64,000 bases of DNA, taken from NCBI RefSeq assembly GCF_004345705.1, contig NZ_SLWV01000009.1, positions 57,029-121,028 of the forward strand, written 5' to 3'. The translations under genes and the position numbers were made by a program. The notes beneath the pieces are model-generated. The model made no database searches. It was not told where the DNA came from and worked only from the letters and a program-made list of their open reading frames with translations. Below, one piece after another: positions 43,366 through 52,358 of the stretch; the first letter of the stretch is position 1, and each line of letters opens with the position of its first letter. Source of the stretch: Marinisporobacter balticus (lineage in GTDB: Bacteria; Bacillota; Clostridia; Peptostreptococcales; Thermotaleaceae).

Positions 43366-44610
43366 TTAAAACAATTTGTTTTGAACTTCCTCTATACACT
43401 TCTTTAATGGGACACTTTCATTTAATAATTGACCCGTAGCTGTTTTACTTCCTACCTTAAAACAGTTTCGTAATCGTATCTCAATAGGACTGATCCCCAA
43501 TTTTTCAGCAATAATATCCATCTGTTGCTCAGAAGCAACAGGTACTTGTGTAGCACCAAAGCCTCTCATCGCGCCACAATATGGATTGTTTGTGTAAACT
43601 GAATAACTATCTATCGCTACATTTTGAATTTCATAAGGTCCCGTAGCATGAACGCCCGCTTTTCTCATTACGTTTATTGCCCATGAAGCATATGCTCCTG
43701 TATCACCTATGAGTGTTGCTTCCATCGCTATTAATTTTCCATTTTTATCAGCACCCGTTTTATATTTCATGACTATTGGATGTCTTTTCGCATGCGCATA
43801 GAAAGATTCTTCCCTTGAGTAAGTCATCCTTATAGGTTTTTTGAGCAAATATGCGCCTAATGCTAGATGAATCTGAAGTGTTATATCTTCTCTTCCACCA
43901 AATGCCCCACCTACAGCTGGATTAATAATTCTTACTTGCTCCTTATTTACACCAAGTCCCTCTGCAACTTCAAGCTGATCAAAATGTGGATATTGTGTAG
44001 CTGCACATACATTTATCACACCCTCTTTATCTACATAAGATACACCTGATTCTGTCTGCAAAAATGCATGTTCAACCATGGATGTTTTGTACTCTCTTTC
44101 TACAATCACATCACATTTTTTAAAAGCTTCTTCCACATTCCCTTTTCTACATTTATAATAATAGCGTATATTGGTCGTATCATGTATGATGGGTGCATCC
44201 TCTTTCATCGCTTCAACAGGATCGAAAACTGCTGGAAGCTCTGTATACTTAATTTCTACCATCTTAGAAGCTTCTTTTGCTACCTTCTGTGATTTTGCAA
44301 TCACAAAGGCAATTGGATCGCCAATTCTTCGAACCTTTTGGCTACAGAACACTTCTTGATCCTTAAATAAAACACCATGCGCATTCATTCCTGTCACATC
44401 TTTATGGGTTAATATTTTTACAACACCCTCTATTTCTTCTGCTTTTTTTATATCAACTTCAATTTTCGCATGCACTTTTGTAGATCGAACGGTATAGCCG
44501 TATAAAGCATTTTCTAAAAATATGTCTTGAGGATATATCGCTTTACCTGTTACTTTTGCCATCCCATCCACTCTTATTTCTCTATTTCCTACTATTTTCA
44601 GAGGCTCCAT
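43366..44610 (-). CDS. Molybdenum hydroxylase, N-terminal Mo-subunit half (NdhL-like)
   Basis: This 414-aa protein corresponds to the first half of the Mo-binding subunit: DGMAKVTGKAIYPQDIF, GDPIAFVIAKSQKVAKEASK, GAFGGREDITLQIHLAL (the conserved GGxFGGRE motif) and NPYCGAMRGFGATQVP. It ends at GQLLNESVPLKKCIEEVQNK, where the unsplit proteins continue into the second domain. It overlaps the Fe-S gene by 29 bp and has AGGAGGAAGAGTCGG before its ATG. With the next gene it rebuilds a full XdhA/PucD-like subunit. Confidence 0.9.
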   Translation of the reverse strand: MEPLKIVGNREIRVDGMAKVTGKAIYPQDIFLENALYGYTVRSTKVHAKIEVDIKKAEEIEGVVKILTHKDVTGMNAHGVLFKDQEVFCSQKVRRIGDPIAFVIAKSQKVAKEASKMVEIKYTELPAVFDPVEAMKEDAPIIHDTTNIRYYYKCRKGNVEEAFKKCDVIVEREYKTSMVEHAFLQTESGVSYVDKEGVINVCAATQYPHFDQLEVAEGLGVNKEQVRIINPAVGGAFGGREDITLQIHLALGAYLLKKPIRMTYSREESFYAHAKRHPIVMKYKTGADKNGKLIAMEATLIGDTGAYASWAINVMRKAGVHATGPYEIQNVAIDSYSVYTNNPYCGAMRGFGATQVPVASEQQMDIIAEKLGISPIEIRLRNCFKVGSKTATGQLLNESVPLKKCIEEVQNKLF

Positions 44611-45085
44611 CCGACTCTTCCTCCTTTAAATATTTTGAAGCTAATGCAACTGCATCCACAATTTTGTTATATCCAGTACACCTGCATAAATTTCCTGAAA
44701 GTCCTTCACGAATTTCTTCTCTCGAAGGATTACTATTCTTATCTAATAATGCTTTCGATGACAATACCATTCCAGGAGTACAAAAACCACATTGAACTGC
44801 TCCAGCATCTAAAAATGCTCTTTGAATAGGATGAAGTCCATCTTCTCTTTCAAGCCCTTCTATCGTGGTAATATTACTGCCATCAGCTTGAAATGCCATA
44901 ACAAGGCAAGACTGCACAGTTCTTCCATCCATAATGACTGTACAAGCACCACATTCTCCTTCTGCGCATCCTTCTTTCGTCCCCGTAAGCTGAAATTTAT
45001 CTCTTAATAAGTCAACCAATCTTAATGCTTCATCTACATCAACTGTATACCCTTTATTATTTATAGTAAAGTTGATCCTAAACAT
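44582..45085 (-). CDS. Molybdenum hydroxylase, 2Fe-2S subunit
   Basis: This 167-aa electron-transfer subunit carries two [2Fe-2S] clusters. The plant-ferredoxin-like cluster is bound by GCAEGECGACTVIMDGRTVQ plus a following Cys, and the second by VQCGFCTPGMV and GNLCRCTGYNKIV. Size and motifs match NdhS/XdhC-type subunits. ATG at 45085 follows AGGAGGC and overlaps the FAD-subunit stop by 8 bp. It sits in a gene order FAD, FeS, Mo-L, Mo-M. Confidence 0.95.
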   Translation of the reverse strand: MFRINFTINNKGYTVDVDEALRLVDLLRDKFQLTGTKEGCAEGECGACTVIMDGRTVQSCLVMAFQADGSNITTIEGLEREDGLHPIQRAFLDAGAVQCGFCTPGMVLSSKALLDKNSNPSREEIREGLSGNLCRCTGYNKIVDAVALASKYLKEEESDGASENSRK

Positions 45086-45947
45086 TCTTTTTAGCCTCCT
45101 CTACTGCATCCTTGCATGTTTTTATAAACAATCCAGAAATAGCACTTCTTTTAAAATGCATTGAGCTTCTTCCTTTTAGTCTCTGTTCTACAATGTGAGA
45201 CATATGCTTAGATACAGTATTTAAGAGTCCTGTACTAATTTCTTGATTCTTTAACATGCATTCTAATTCAACTTCTCTTTGCGGATATTTTCCTAGCGCG
45301 CCTGTTGCAATTCTGATATTTTTTATATAATCGTTTTTCTCAAGTTGTATATAAATGGAGCATGAGATTCTAGAAATCGCTAAAGCTTTTCTAAGTCCGA
45401 GCTTTTCAAATGCAATTCCTTCATTTCTTTTCAAAGTATTGAATTTTATAGCATATAAAAGTTCATCTTCTCTTCTATCCACACGCCCTTTATCTAAGTA
45501 AAATTCCCTCAGCGGAATCACTCTTTCTTTATCTTTAGAAATCATAATTAAGTTAGCATCTAATGCTAACAATGGAGGGACAGAATCTGCTGCTGGAGAA
45601 CCATTGCAAATATTTCCTCCTATTGTTCCCATATTACGTATTTGAGGTGCTCCTACAGATTTGCACGCCTTCCACAATCCTAAAAATAACTTTTCAACTT
45701 CACCATTTTCAACAATGTCTGTGAATTTTGTTCCTGATCCTATAGAAGTTTTGTCTTCATTTATGTTAATAAACTTCAGTAATTTAAACTTTGCAATATT
45801 TAGAAGTTTACTTTTTTTGAATTTTTCATTTCTTATATCAATCACTAAATCAGTTCCTCCAGCTATCAGTTCTACATCTTTTCCTTCTTCATCTAATATA
45901 TTTAATACCGCTTCTAATGTTGATGGTGTAATGCACTGTCTAATCAT
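45078..45947 (-). CDS. Molybdenum hydroxylase, FAD-binding subunit
   Basis: This 289-aa subunit binds FAD and passes electrons to NAD(P)+ or another carrier. It shows IAGGTDLVIDIRNEKFK and TIGGNICNGSPAADSVPPLL, both FAD-contact motifs of the CoxM/XdhB family, and a C-terminal CO-dehydrogenase flavoprotein domain. ATG at 45947 follows TTAGGGGTTGATACA. It is 19 bp downstream of the amidohydrolase gene and overlaps the FeS gene. Confidence 0.93.
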   Translation of the reverse strand: MIRQCITPSTLEAVLNILDEEGKDVELIAGGTDLVIDIRNEKFKKSKLLNIAKFKLLKFININEDKTSIGSGTKFTDIVENGEVEKLFLGLWKACKSVGAPQIRNMGTIGGNICNGSPAADSVPPLLALDANLIMISKDKERVIPLREFYLDKGRVDRREDELLYAIKFNTLKRNEGIAFEKLGLRKALAISRISCSIYIQLEKNDYIKNIRIATGALGKYPQREVELECMLKNQEISTGLLNTVSKHMSHIVEQRLKGRSSMHFKRSAISGLFIKTCKDAVEEAKKNV

Positions 45948-45966
45948 TGTATCAACCCCTAACTTT

Positions 45967-47307
45967 TTATTGAATTTTTGCTTTCTTTATTTGTTTTTTT
46001 AATATTCTATTTGCATCATTCATTACTGAAGATTCACTAAGGGTTGTTAATTCTCTATTTTTCATTAAGATCTTTCCATCCACAATCGTTGTCATTACAT
46101 CTCTTGCAGATGCTGAGTAAACCAATTTGGATATGATCTCTGTATTTTCATGCGGTGCATTGTGTATATTCCTTAGATTAATAATCGCTAAGTCCGCTTT
46201 TTTCCCTATCTCAATACTTCCAATTTCACTTTCTAGTCCCATCGCTTTTGCACCACCGATAGTAGCCATTTCAAAAACACGGTTTGCAGGCATTGTTGTA
46301 GGTTCAAGTAGTCTTGCCTTTTGTATGAGTGCTGCGCTTCTCATCTCTGCAAACATATCTAGATTATTATTACACGGTGCGCCATCTGCACCAATAGACA
46401 CATTTGCTCCCATATTTAACAATTCAGGTATTTTTGCAATTCCAGAAGCTAATTTAAGGTTTGAATTTGGACAATGCGCTATGTTCGTTCCTGTATCTGC
46501 CAATATTTTCATTTCCTCTTCATTTAGCCAAATACAATGTGCCAAAATCAAATTTTCACCCGTTAGTCCTAATTTATGAAGATACACAATATTGCGCATG
46601 CCTCTATCCTTTTGGACAAATGCAATCTCTCCTTGATTTTCAGATGCATGCGTATGAACCATAACATCATAATTTTTTGCCAAATCTCTTACCTTTAATA
46701 ATAATTTTTCTGTACAAGAAACAACAAATCTAGGCGCGAAAGCATACTTTATTCTTCCATTTCCTCTTTGATGCCATATTTTTAATAACCTTTCACTTTC
46801 TTTTATTGATGCTTCTGTATTTTCCATCAAAGCATCAGGTAATCCTTGGCCATAATCCATCATACATTTTCCTATATGGGCTCTAAGCCCTGACTCCAAT
46901 ACAGCATTTAACGCAGATTCTGTATGATTTACTGTCTCCATATCTATTATGGAAGTGGTCCCCCCTTTAATCAACTCGGCAATACCAAGCTTTGCTGAAA
47001 TATAATTTGATTCTTCTGTATGACTACCTTCTAATGGCCATATTCTCTTTTTTAACCAATCTAGCAATTCCAGATCATCTGCTTGTCCTTTGAATAAGCT
47101 TTGGGTTAGATGAATGTGTGTTTGAATAAGTCCTGGAATAACAACCATTCCATCTGCATCAATCACTTCATCCGCATTGACATCTAATTTAGATCCAATG
47201 CTTTTTATACGATTATCTTCTATTAATAGATCTCCACTCAATATCTCTTTGTTTTTATTCATCGTCACCAGATTTCCATTTTTTATTACCAAAGTCTTTT
47301 TTTCCAT
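45967..47307 (-). CDS. Purine-deaminating amidohydrolase (guanine/8-oxoguanine deaminase-like)
   Basis: This 446-aa protein belongs to the ATZ/TRZ-SsnA branch of metal-dependent amidohydrolases. It shows GLIQTHIHLTQSLFKGQADD (metal His pair), MVHTHASENQGEI, LILAHCIWL and SIGADGAPCNNNLDMFAEM. The HLTQ and DDL segments with DWLKKRIWPLE are typical of guanine/8-oxoguanine or 5'-deoxyadenosine deaminases. Leading the hydroxylase operon, it most likely makes xanthine from guanine. A role as 4-aminoimidazole deaminase is an alternative. ATG at 47307 follows AAAGGGGAG. Confidence 0.82.
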   Translation of the reverse strand: MEKKTLVIKNGNLVTMNKNKEILSGDLLIEDNRIKSIGSKLDVNADEVIDADGMVVIPGLIQTHIHLTQSLFKGQADDLELLDWLKKRIWPLEGSHTEESNYISAKLGIAELIKGGTTSIIDMETVNHTESALNAVLESGLRAHIGKCMMDYGQGLPDALMENTEASIKESERLLKIWHQRGNGRIKYAFAPRFVVSCTEKLLLKVRDLAKNYDVMVHTHASENQGEIAFVQKDRGMRNIVYLHKLGLTGENLILAHCIWLNEEEMKILADTGTNIAHCPNSNLKLASGIAKIPELLNMGANVSIGADGAPCNNNLDMFAEMRSAALIQKARLLEPTTMPANRVFEMATIGGAKAMGLESEIGSIEIGKKADLAIINLRNIHNAPHENTEIISKLVYSASARDVMTTIVDGKILMKNRELTTLSESSVMNDANRILKKQIKKAKIQ

Positions 47308-47437
47308 TTTTATTCTCCCCTTTAATCACTATAGAAAATATTTGTAATCGTTTTACTACCCTATTTACTCGTCATTCTTTGATCCCTAAAGTATGGCGTT
47401 TCTCCTAGCAAATATTTTATTCCATTTACATATCCAC

Positions 47438-47496
47438 TTATGTGAATGACTATGATTTATTGCTTTATTTTGTATTTACCATAGTCACTCATATAA
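47438..47496. repeat. Imperfect 17-bp inverted repeat upstream of the purine operon
   Basis: TTATGTGAATGACTATG (47438-47454) is mirrored by CATAGTCACTCATATAA (47480-47496), with a 25-base spacer. It lies between the permease terminator and the amidohydrolase start, about 130 bp upstream. It could be a regulator-binding site (for example PucR) or a leader hairpin. It does not match a purine riboswitch. Confidence 0.5.
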
Positions 47497-47515
47497 AAGA
47501 ATAGGTTAGAAATAA

Positions 47516-47543
47516 AGCCTCTCCCCCTTGTAGGATAGAGGCT
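47516..47543 (-). terminator. Intrinsic terminator of the purine permease gene
   Basis: On the minus strand AGCCTCT pairs with AGAGGCT, with an inner CCT/AGG pairing, followed by TTATTT, eight bases after the permease stop. Confidence 0.85.
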
Positions 47544-47550
47544 CTATACA

Positions 47551-48876
47551 CTACATTGCAAATTTTAAAATAAATAAAATCGCCAATATATACATTGGAA
47601 TAGATAATTCTTTGGTTCTTCCAGTTAACATCTTTAGAAATACGTATGCCAAAATACCAAAAGTTATACCTTCAGCAATACTATATGCAAGTGGCATCAT
47701 AATGATTGTTAAGAACGCTGGAATGGCTTCTGTAAAGTCATCTAAATCAATTTTTTTGATCGGAGACATCATGAAAAGTCCAACTAATATCAGTGCTGGA
47801 GCTGTTGCAGCAGCTGGAATAATACGAATGATTGGTGAGAATAATAATGCTAATAAAAATAATACACCGCTCGTAAATGCAGTTAGCCCTGTTCTTCCTC
47901 CTACTGCTACGCCTGAAGCACTTTCTACATAAGTTGTTACTGTACTCGTACCCATCAAAGCGCCAAAAGTAGTTCCTACTGCATCTGCAAATAACGCTTG
48001 TTTTGCTTTTGGCAATTTTCCATCTTTATCTAACATATCTGCTTTCGATGCAACACCCACTAAAGTTCCTAATGTATCAAATAAGTCAACAAATAAGAAA
48101 GTAAACATAATTACTAACATATCCATACTAAATATATTTTTAAAATCAAGCTTAAATGCGATGGGTGCTAATGAAGGGGGTGCACTCACAAATCCTGTAG
48201 GCATTGATGTCACGCCAAAAGGAACTCCTATGATTGTTGTCGCAATAATTCCTATTAGTAATGCACCCTTAACGTTCTTAGCGAGTAGAATCCCAGTAAT
48301 GATTAGACCAATGATCGCAACTAGCGCTATCGGATTTCCCATATCTCCTAAAGATACTTTTGTAGCAGGATTTGCTACAACAATTCCTGCATTTGCTAAT
48401 CCTATAAATGCAATAAACAATCCAATCCCAACACTCACTGCATTTTTTATATTCATAGGCATTACATTGATAATTGCTTCCCGAATATTAAAGAAGGTTA
48501 AAATGATAAAAATAATCCCTTCTATAAAGACAGCGGTTAATGCAAACTCCCAAGAATATCCCATCCCTAAAACAACCGTATATGCAAAAAACGCATTAAG
48601 TCCCATCCCGGGTGCTAAAACGAATGGATAGTTTGCTAAAAATGCCATAATCAGTGTAGCAACTGCTGCTGATAAACAAGTAGCAGTAAATATTGCGCCT
48701 TGATCCATACCTGTTTCACCCATAATCAATGGGTTAACAATGATTATATATGCCATTGTCATGAATGTTGTAATTCCAGCCATTATTTCTGTTTTTATAT
48801 CTGTATTATGCTGTGTCAGTTTAAAGGTGTTCTGGAGAAATCTTTTTTTTTCTAAACTATCGTGTTGCATATTCAT
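47551..48876 (-). CDS. Purine (guanine/hypoxanthine/adenine) permease, AzgA/PbuG family
   Basis: This 441-aa polytopic permease of the NCS2 AzgA branch shows TFMTMAYIIIVNPLIMGETG, FVLAPGMGLNAFFAYTVV, FLFVDLFDTLGTLVGVASKA and GTSTVTTYVESASGVAVGGR. ATG at 48876 follows AAAGGGGGATTAATCA. It imports purine bases by proton symport. It lies in the middle of the purine locus, after the BMC-side adenine-deaminase-like gene, and ends at its own terminator. Confidence 0.93.
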   Translation of the reverse strand: MNMQHDSLEKKRFLQNTFKLTQHNTDIKTEIMAGITTFMTMAYIIIVNPLIMGETGMDQGAIFTATCLSAAVATLIMAFLANYPFVLAPGMGLNAFFAYTVVLGMGYSWEFALTAVFIEGIIFIILTFFNIREAIINVMPMNIKNAVSVGIGLFIAFIGLANAGIVVANPATKVSLGDMGNPIALVAIIGLIITGILLAKNVKGALLIGIIATTIIGVPFGVTSMPTGFVSAPPSLAPIAFKLDFKNIFSMDMLVIMFTFLFVDLFDTLGTLVGVASKADMLDKDGKLPKAKQALFADAVGTTFGALMGTSTVTTYVESASGVAVGGRTGLTAFTSGVLFLLALLFSPIIRIIPAAATAPALILVGLFMMSPIKKIDLDDFTEAIPAFLTIIMMPLAYSIAEGITFGILAYVFLKMLTGRTKELSIPMYILAILFILKFAM

Positions 48877-49016
48877 TGATTAATCCCCCTTTATTTTTCT
48901 CTTTTTTTACAACTTCTGACGAACATTTTTTCATGCACTTGTTATATGTTTATTAAATATTTAAACAATTCATGTTAAAAAAATATGCTTTTTACACCTT
49001 ATAATAAGGCCTATTT

Positions 49017-50828
49017 TTATTTAATAGGATCTAGCACAGTAAAATGGTTGACATCTATCAATCCCTTATCCGTAATCTTCCATTTTGGACTGGTCGATAA
49101 TGCTAAAAATGATAAGTGCATAAAAGGTGCATGTACCTTGCAATCTAGTTCCCGTTTAACTGTTTCTTCTAGTGATGCAATTTTTTCACTCACTTGCGTA
49201 CCTATTAATTCATCTGTAATGAGTCCTCCTACCGGAAGTCTTAAATCATCTAAAATTCTTCCATTTTTAGAAATTGCAATTCCTCCACCTATTTCAATGA
49301 CATGATTTACTGCGATCGTCATATCCTTAAGGTTCGTTCCTACTACCATAATATTATGGGTATCATGTGCTACACTCTCCGCAAAAGCACCTGTTTTTAA
49401 TCCAAAACCATTCACAAAAGCTTTTCCGATGTTTCCATTCCTTCCATATCGTTCAACACAAGCAATATATAAAGCATCTTGTCTTAAATCTACTTGCACA
49501 ATACCCTTTTGCACTTTTACTTCAAATTCAAGGCATCCTGAAAGATTTTGATCTGGAATCAATTCAATTGCTCTTACTAAAGCTTTTGAACCTTTTGCTT
49601 CTATAACAAGTTCTTCCTCTTTTAATGGTTTTCTTTTCACTGAATTTTTCACTACATCTGAATAGATATACTTTGGCATATCTAATAGCAGTTTTCCATT
49701 AATCGCCGCTAATTTTCCTTCAATAAAAACACCCTCCACAACCATATTTGTTAAATCACTAATAATAGCAATATCTGCAAGTTTACCAGGTGCCAAAACG
49801 CCTCGATCTTCTAATCCAAAATAGGTTACTGGATTAATCGTAACCATTTGTATTGCTTCAATCGGATCAACGCCTTGCTCAATTGTTCTTTTAACGATCT
49901 CATTCATATGTCCTAGTTTTTCTAAGTCCGCTGAAAGCATATCATCTGTTGCTAAAATACAACGTCTAGAGTCCATTTTTTCTTCCGTAACAGCTCTAAT
50001 ACACTGTGCCATATTTTTTTGCGTAGAACCTTCACGCATAAACACGTAAACCCCTTGTCTCAACTTCTCTATACACTCTTCCTTTGTTGTTGTCTCATGG
50101 CAAGAACATTTTCCACCTGTTGTGATAATATGTGCTGCCAACTCATTTCCAAAAATATCCGGTGCATTTCCATCAACAATCTTTCCAATACTTCTTGCAT
50201 AGCTTGTTGATGCGATAAGATCTGTAATAATCTCTGGCGTATTGCTATATACATGTTTTGCATTACTAAAACCTTGAAGTTCTCCAATACCTATCACATT
50301 CGGATAATTTAGAATTTCTTTCATATCTTTTGATGTTATATCATAACCAGCAGTTTCTAAGCTTGGACAATCTGGTGTTAATGCAGGTAGCACCAAATGA
50401 ACATGATTTGGTACTACACTTGCTTCTTGTGCCATTGCTTTCATCCCTATAGGTCCAAGTGCATTGCCAATTTCATGTGGATCTGCTACGAGCGTTGTTG
50501 TTCCTGATGGAATAGATAATCTTGAAAATTCAGTAATTGTCAACATGCTGCTTTCGAAGTGCATATGTGAATCCATAAATCCAGGCGAAATATATTTTCC
50601 TTCAACATCTATTACTTTCGTATCCTCCCCAATTAATTTAGATGCATCGCCTACCATCAGAATGTATTTTCCCTTTATGGCTACATCTGCTACATAAGCT
50701 TCTCTCGTAAGTACATTAATTACATTTCCACCACGAAGCACAACATCTGCAAATGCCTTATCTCCCATTAAGACATCTACTAATTCTCTATACTCAATTG
50801 CTTTTTTTATTCCTAAAGCATCTAGCAA
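49017..50828 (-). CDS. Adenine deaminase-family amidohydrolase beside the BMC genes (divergent copy)
   Basis: This 603-aa paralogue of the canonical Ade shares GFMDSHMHFESSMLTITEFS, VADPHEIGNALGPIGM and the C-terminal VAHDTHNIMVVGTNLKDMTI and LPVGGLITDEL. The active-site segment differs: where the other copy reads CTDDRHPEDILMHGHIDNN, this one reads ATDDMLSADLEKLGHMNEI. Start is TTG at 50828 behind GAGAGGAGGC. It ends 141 bp upstream of the permease gene and begins 23 bp after the BMC vertex gene, inside the BMC operon. It may simply be an adenine deaminase, or it may act on another amino-azole such as 4-aminoimidazole (inference). Confidence 0.88.
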   Translation of the reverse strand: MLDALGIKKAIEYRELVDVLMGDKAFADVVLRGGNVINVLTREAYVADVAIKGKYILMVGDASKLIGEDTKVIDVEGKYISPGFMDSHMHFESSMLTITEFSRLSIPSGTTTLVADPHEIGNALGPIGMKAMAQEASVVPNHVHLVLPALTPDCPSLETAGYDITSKDMKEILNYPNVIGIGELQGFSNAKHVYSNTPEIITDLIASTSYARSIGKIVDGNAPDIFGNELAAHIITTGGKCSCHETTTKEECIEKLRQGVYVFMREGSTQKNMAQCIRAVTEEKMDSRRCILATDDMLSADLEKLGHMNEIVKRTIEQGVDPIEAIQMVTINPVTYFGLEDRGVLAPGKLADIAIISDLTNMVVEGVFIEGKLAAINGKLLLDMPKYIYSDVVKNSVKRKPLKEEELVIEAKGSKALVRAIELIPDQNLSGCLEFEVKVQKGIVQVDLRQDALYIACVERYGRNGNIGKAFVNGFGLKTGAFAESVAHDTHNIMVVGTNLKDMTIAVNHVIEIGGGIAISKNGRILDDLRLPVGGLITDELIGTQVSEKIASLEETVKRELDCKVHAPFMHLSFLALSTSPKWKITDKGLIDVNHFTVLDPIK

Positions 50829-50851
50829 TATTCTGCCTCCTCTCTACTGTT

Positions 50852-51142
50852 TTATTTTTTTGAATCTATCAGTTCATGATGCACATCTAAGTTATCAATA
50901 ATTCCTATAATCGCTAGATCAATTGGCGATTGTGGCTTATTCGTAGCATGGCGTGCTGCTGCACCTGCTACATACAAAACTAATTCTCCAATCCCTGCAC
51001 CTACTGTATCGACAGCAATAATAAGTGAACCTTTGGGATTGCCTTCAAGATCTAATTCTTGCATAATCATTAATTTTTGGCCCACAAGCCTTTCATCTTT
51101 TCTTGTGGCCACTGCCGTTCCAATAACTTTTCCAATTTTCAT
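50852..51142 (-). CDS. BMC-P vertex protein (EutN/CcmL family)
   Basis: This 96-aa protein of the pentameric EutN/CcmL family caps the twelve vertices of a microcompartment shell. Features are MKIGKVIGTAVATRKDERL, GQKLMIMQELDLEGNPKGS, VDTVGAGIGELVLYVAGAAA and ARHATNKPQSPIDLAIIGII. ATG at 51142 follows AGGAGGAG. It is the only pentamer gene visible and, with three BMC-H genes, gives the minimum set for a closed shell. Confidence 0.94.
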   Translation of the reverse strand: MKIGKVIGTAVATRKDERLVGQKLMIMQELDLEGNPKGSLIIAVDTVGAGIGELVLYVAGAAARHATNKPQSPIDLAIIGIIDNLDVHHELIDSKK

Positions 51143-51161
51143 AAAATTTTCTCCTCCTGAT

Positions 51162-52007
51162 TTACGTATTCCTTATGAGTTCAATATTTTTTTCTTTTGC
51201 ATAATCTCTTGCCAGGGGAGTTATAATTGTATGCTTATGGATATGCAATTGATTCATTTTTCCTACCATTGCATAGATATCCTTTTGTGTAATGATTTTT
51301 CTTTTTGCTTCTTCTTCATTGATTGCTAAAATATCTATTTGTTCTTTTTTTTCTACATCTTTTGATTGGTTCTCTTGACATAAAGTTTTATCTTCATGCC
51401 TTAAAATAGTATCTATTGCAACAAGATAACTTTTTCTATCCAAAATTTTTAATCCCATTTTTTTTAAAAATGATAAGTTATCTTCTACAATTTGGTTTAG
51501 TATGGCATTTTTTGTATCTTTCCCATTACAAACAAGTCCTCTTGTATCTGCCAAAACCATCTTTTCTTGCCAAAGTGCTTGCCAAATACATAAAGATGCC
51601 ATTGTATCTTGAATACCCGCTCTTAATTTAGCCGCTGTATTTTGGGTGAGCAAAGGTACGAGTACTAAATGAGATTTTTCAATTAAATCTAAATATTGTT
51701 CTTTATTTTCTTCTAATGAAATGGATACGCTATACAATTCCTTTTTTAGTCTATCTAACCCTATAATATTTTCTGCAGTTTTAGATAGGACAATATTTAG
51801 ACAATATCCATATCTCTTTAACTGATTTAAATGATTTAGGATCTCGTCTATTCCATTATTACTACCTGTTAAAACAACCAAAATATTTTTAGTTTTATTG
51901 ACTAAACCAACACTTCCCTGTCTATTTTTCATTTGAACCGACTGCCTTGTTACAATATTACTTGCTATATTATTAAGAATTTCTTTAACCAGAAAATTGT
52001 CTTTCAT
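51162..52007 (-). CDS. BMC-associated flavoprotein-like protein
   Basis: This 281-aa protein has an HFCD-flavoprotein-like core: ILVVLTGSNNGIDEILNHLN, the YCLNIVLSKTAENIIG strand-helix and VLVPLLTQNTAAKLRAGIQD. Its C-terminal tail (KRKIITQKDIYAMVGKMNQ, then HTIITPLARDYAKEKNIEL) resembles the tail found on proteins of other metabolosome loci. ATG at 52007 follows AAGAGGTGC. It lies between BMC-H and BMC-P genes. A role in electron transfer or flavin handling inside the shell is possible; nothing in the sequence fixes the reaction. Confidence 0.72.
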   Translation of the reverse strand: MKDNFLVKEILNNIASNIVTRQSVQMKNRQGSVGLVNKTKNILVVLTGSNNGIDEILNHLNQLKRYGYCLNIVLSKTAENIIGLDRLKKELYSVSISLEENKEQYLDLIEKSHLVLVPLLTQNTAAKLRAGIQDTMASLCIWQALWQEKMVLADTRGLVCNGKDTKNAILNQIVEDNLSFLKKMGLKILDRKSYLVAIDTILRHEDKTLCQENQSKDVEKKEQIDILAINEEEAKRKIITQKDIYAMVGKMNQLHIHKHTIITPLARDYAKEKNIELIRNT

Positions 52008-52065
52008 TTTTGCACCTCTTCATACATAACGCGAATACTTTTTTCATGTTATGTAGGTTTATTTC

Positions 52066-52341
52066 TTATTCTGATTTTAATAAAACTCTTTCTACTTCTG
52101 CATGAGGTCTTGGGATCACATGTACAGAATGTAGTTCTCCAACATTTCTAGCAGCTTCTGCACCAGCATCTGTAGCTGCTTTTACAGCCCCTACATCGCC
52201 TCTTACCATAACTGTAACCAATCCCCAACCAATTTTTTCATAGCCTACGATGGTTACATTTGCAGATTTTACCATTGCATCTGCGGCTTCAATCGCGCCT
52301 ACTAATCCTTTTGTTTCAATCATTCCTAATGCTTGACCCAT
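52066..52341 (-). CDS. BMC-H hexameric shell protein (PduA/EutM type)
   Basis: This 91-aa single-BMC-domain protein shows QALGMIETKGLVGAIEAADA, GYEKIGWGLVTVMVRGDVGA and VHVIPRPHAEVERVL. It forms the hexameric tiles of the shell facet. ATG at 52341 follows AAGGAGG. The pore region (about residues 37-41, KIGWG) contains a Trp where small Ser/Gly residues are common, which could restrict passage. Confidence 0.96.
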   Translation of the reverse strand: MGQALGMIETKGLVGAIEAADAMVKSANVTIVGYEKIGWGLVTVMVRGDVGAVKAATDAGAEAARNVGELHSVHVIPRPHAEVERVLLKSE

Positions 52342-52358
52342 TTTTTTATTCCTCCTTA

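Noticed and set aside
47308..47550. Purine riboswitch upstream of the guanine-deaminase-like gene
   Set aside because: I looked for the conserved loop and junction bases of guanine/adenine aptamers on both strands and did not find them; the inverted repeat alone is not enough.
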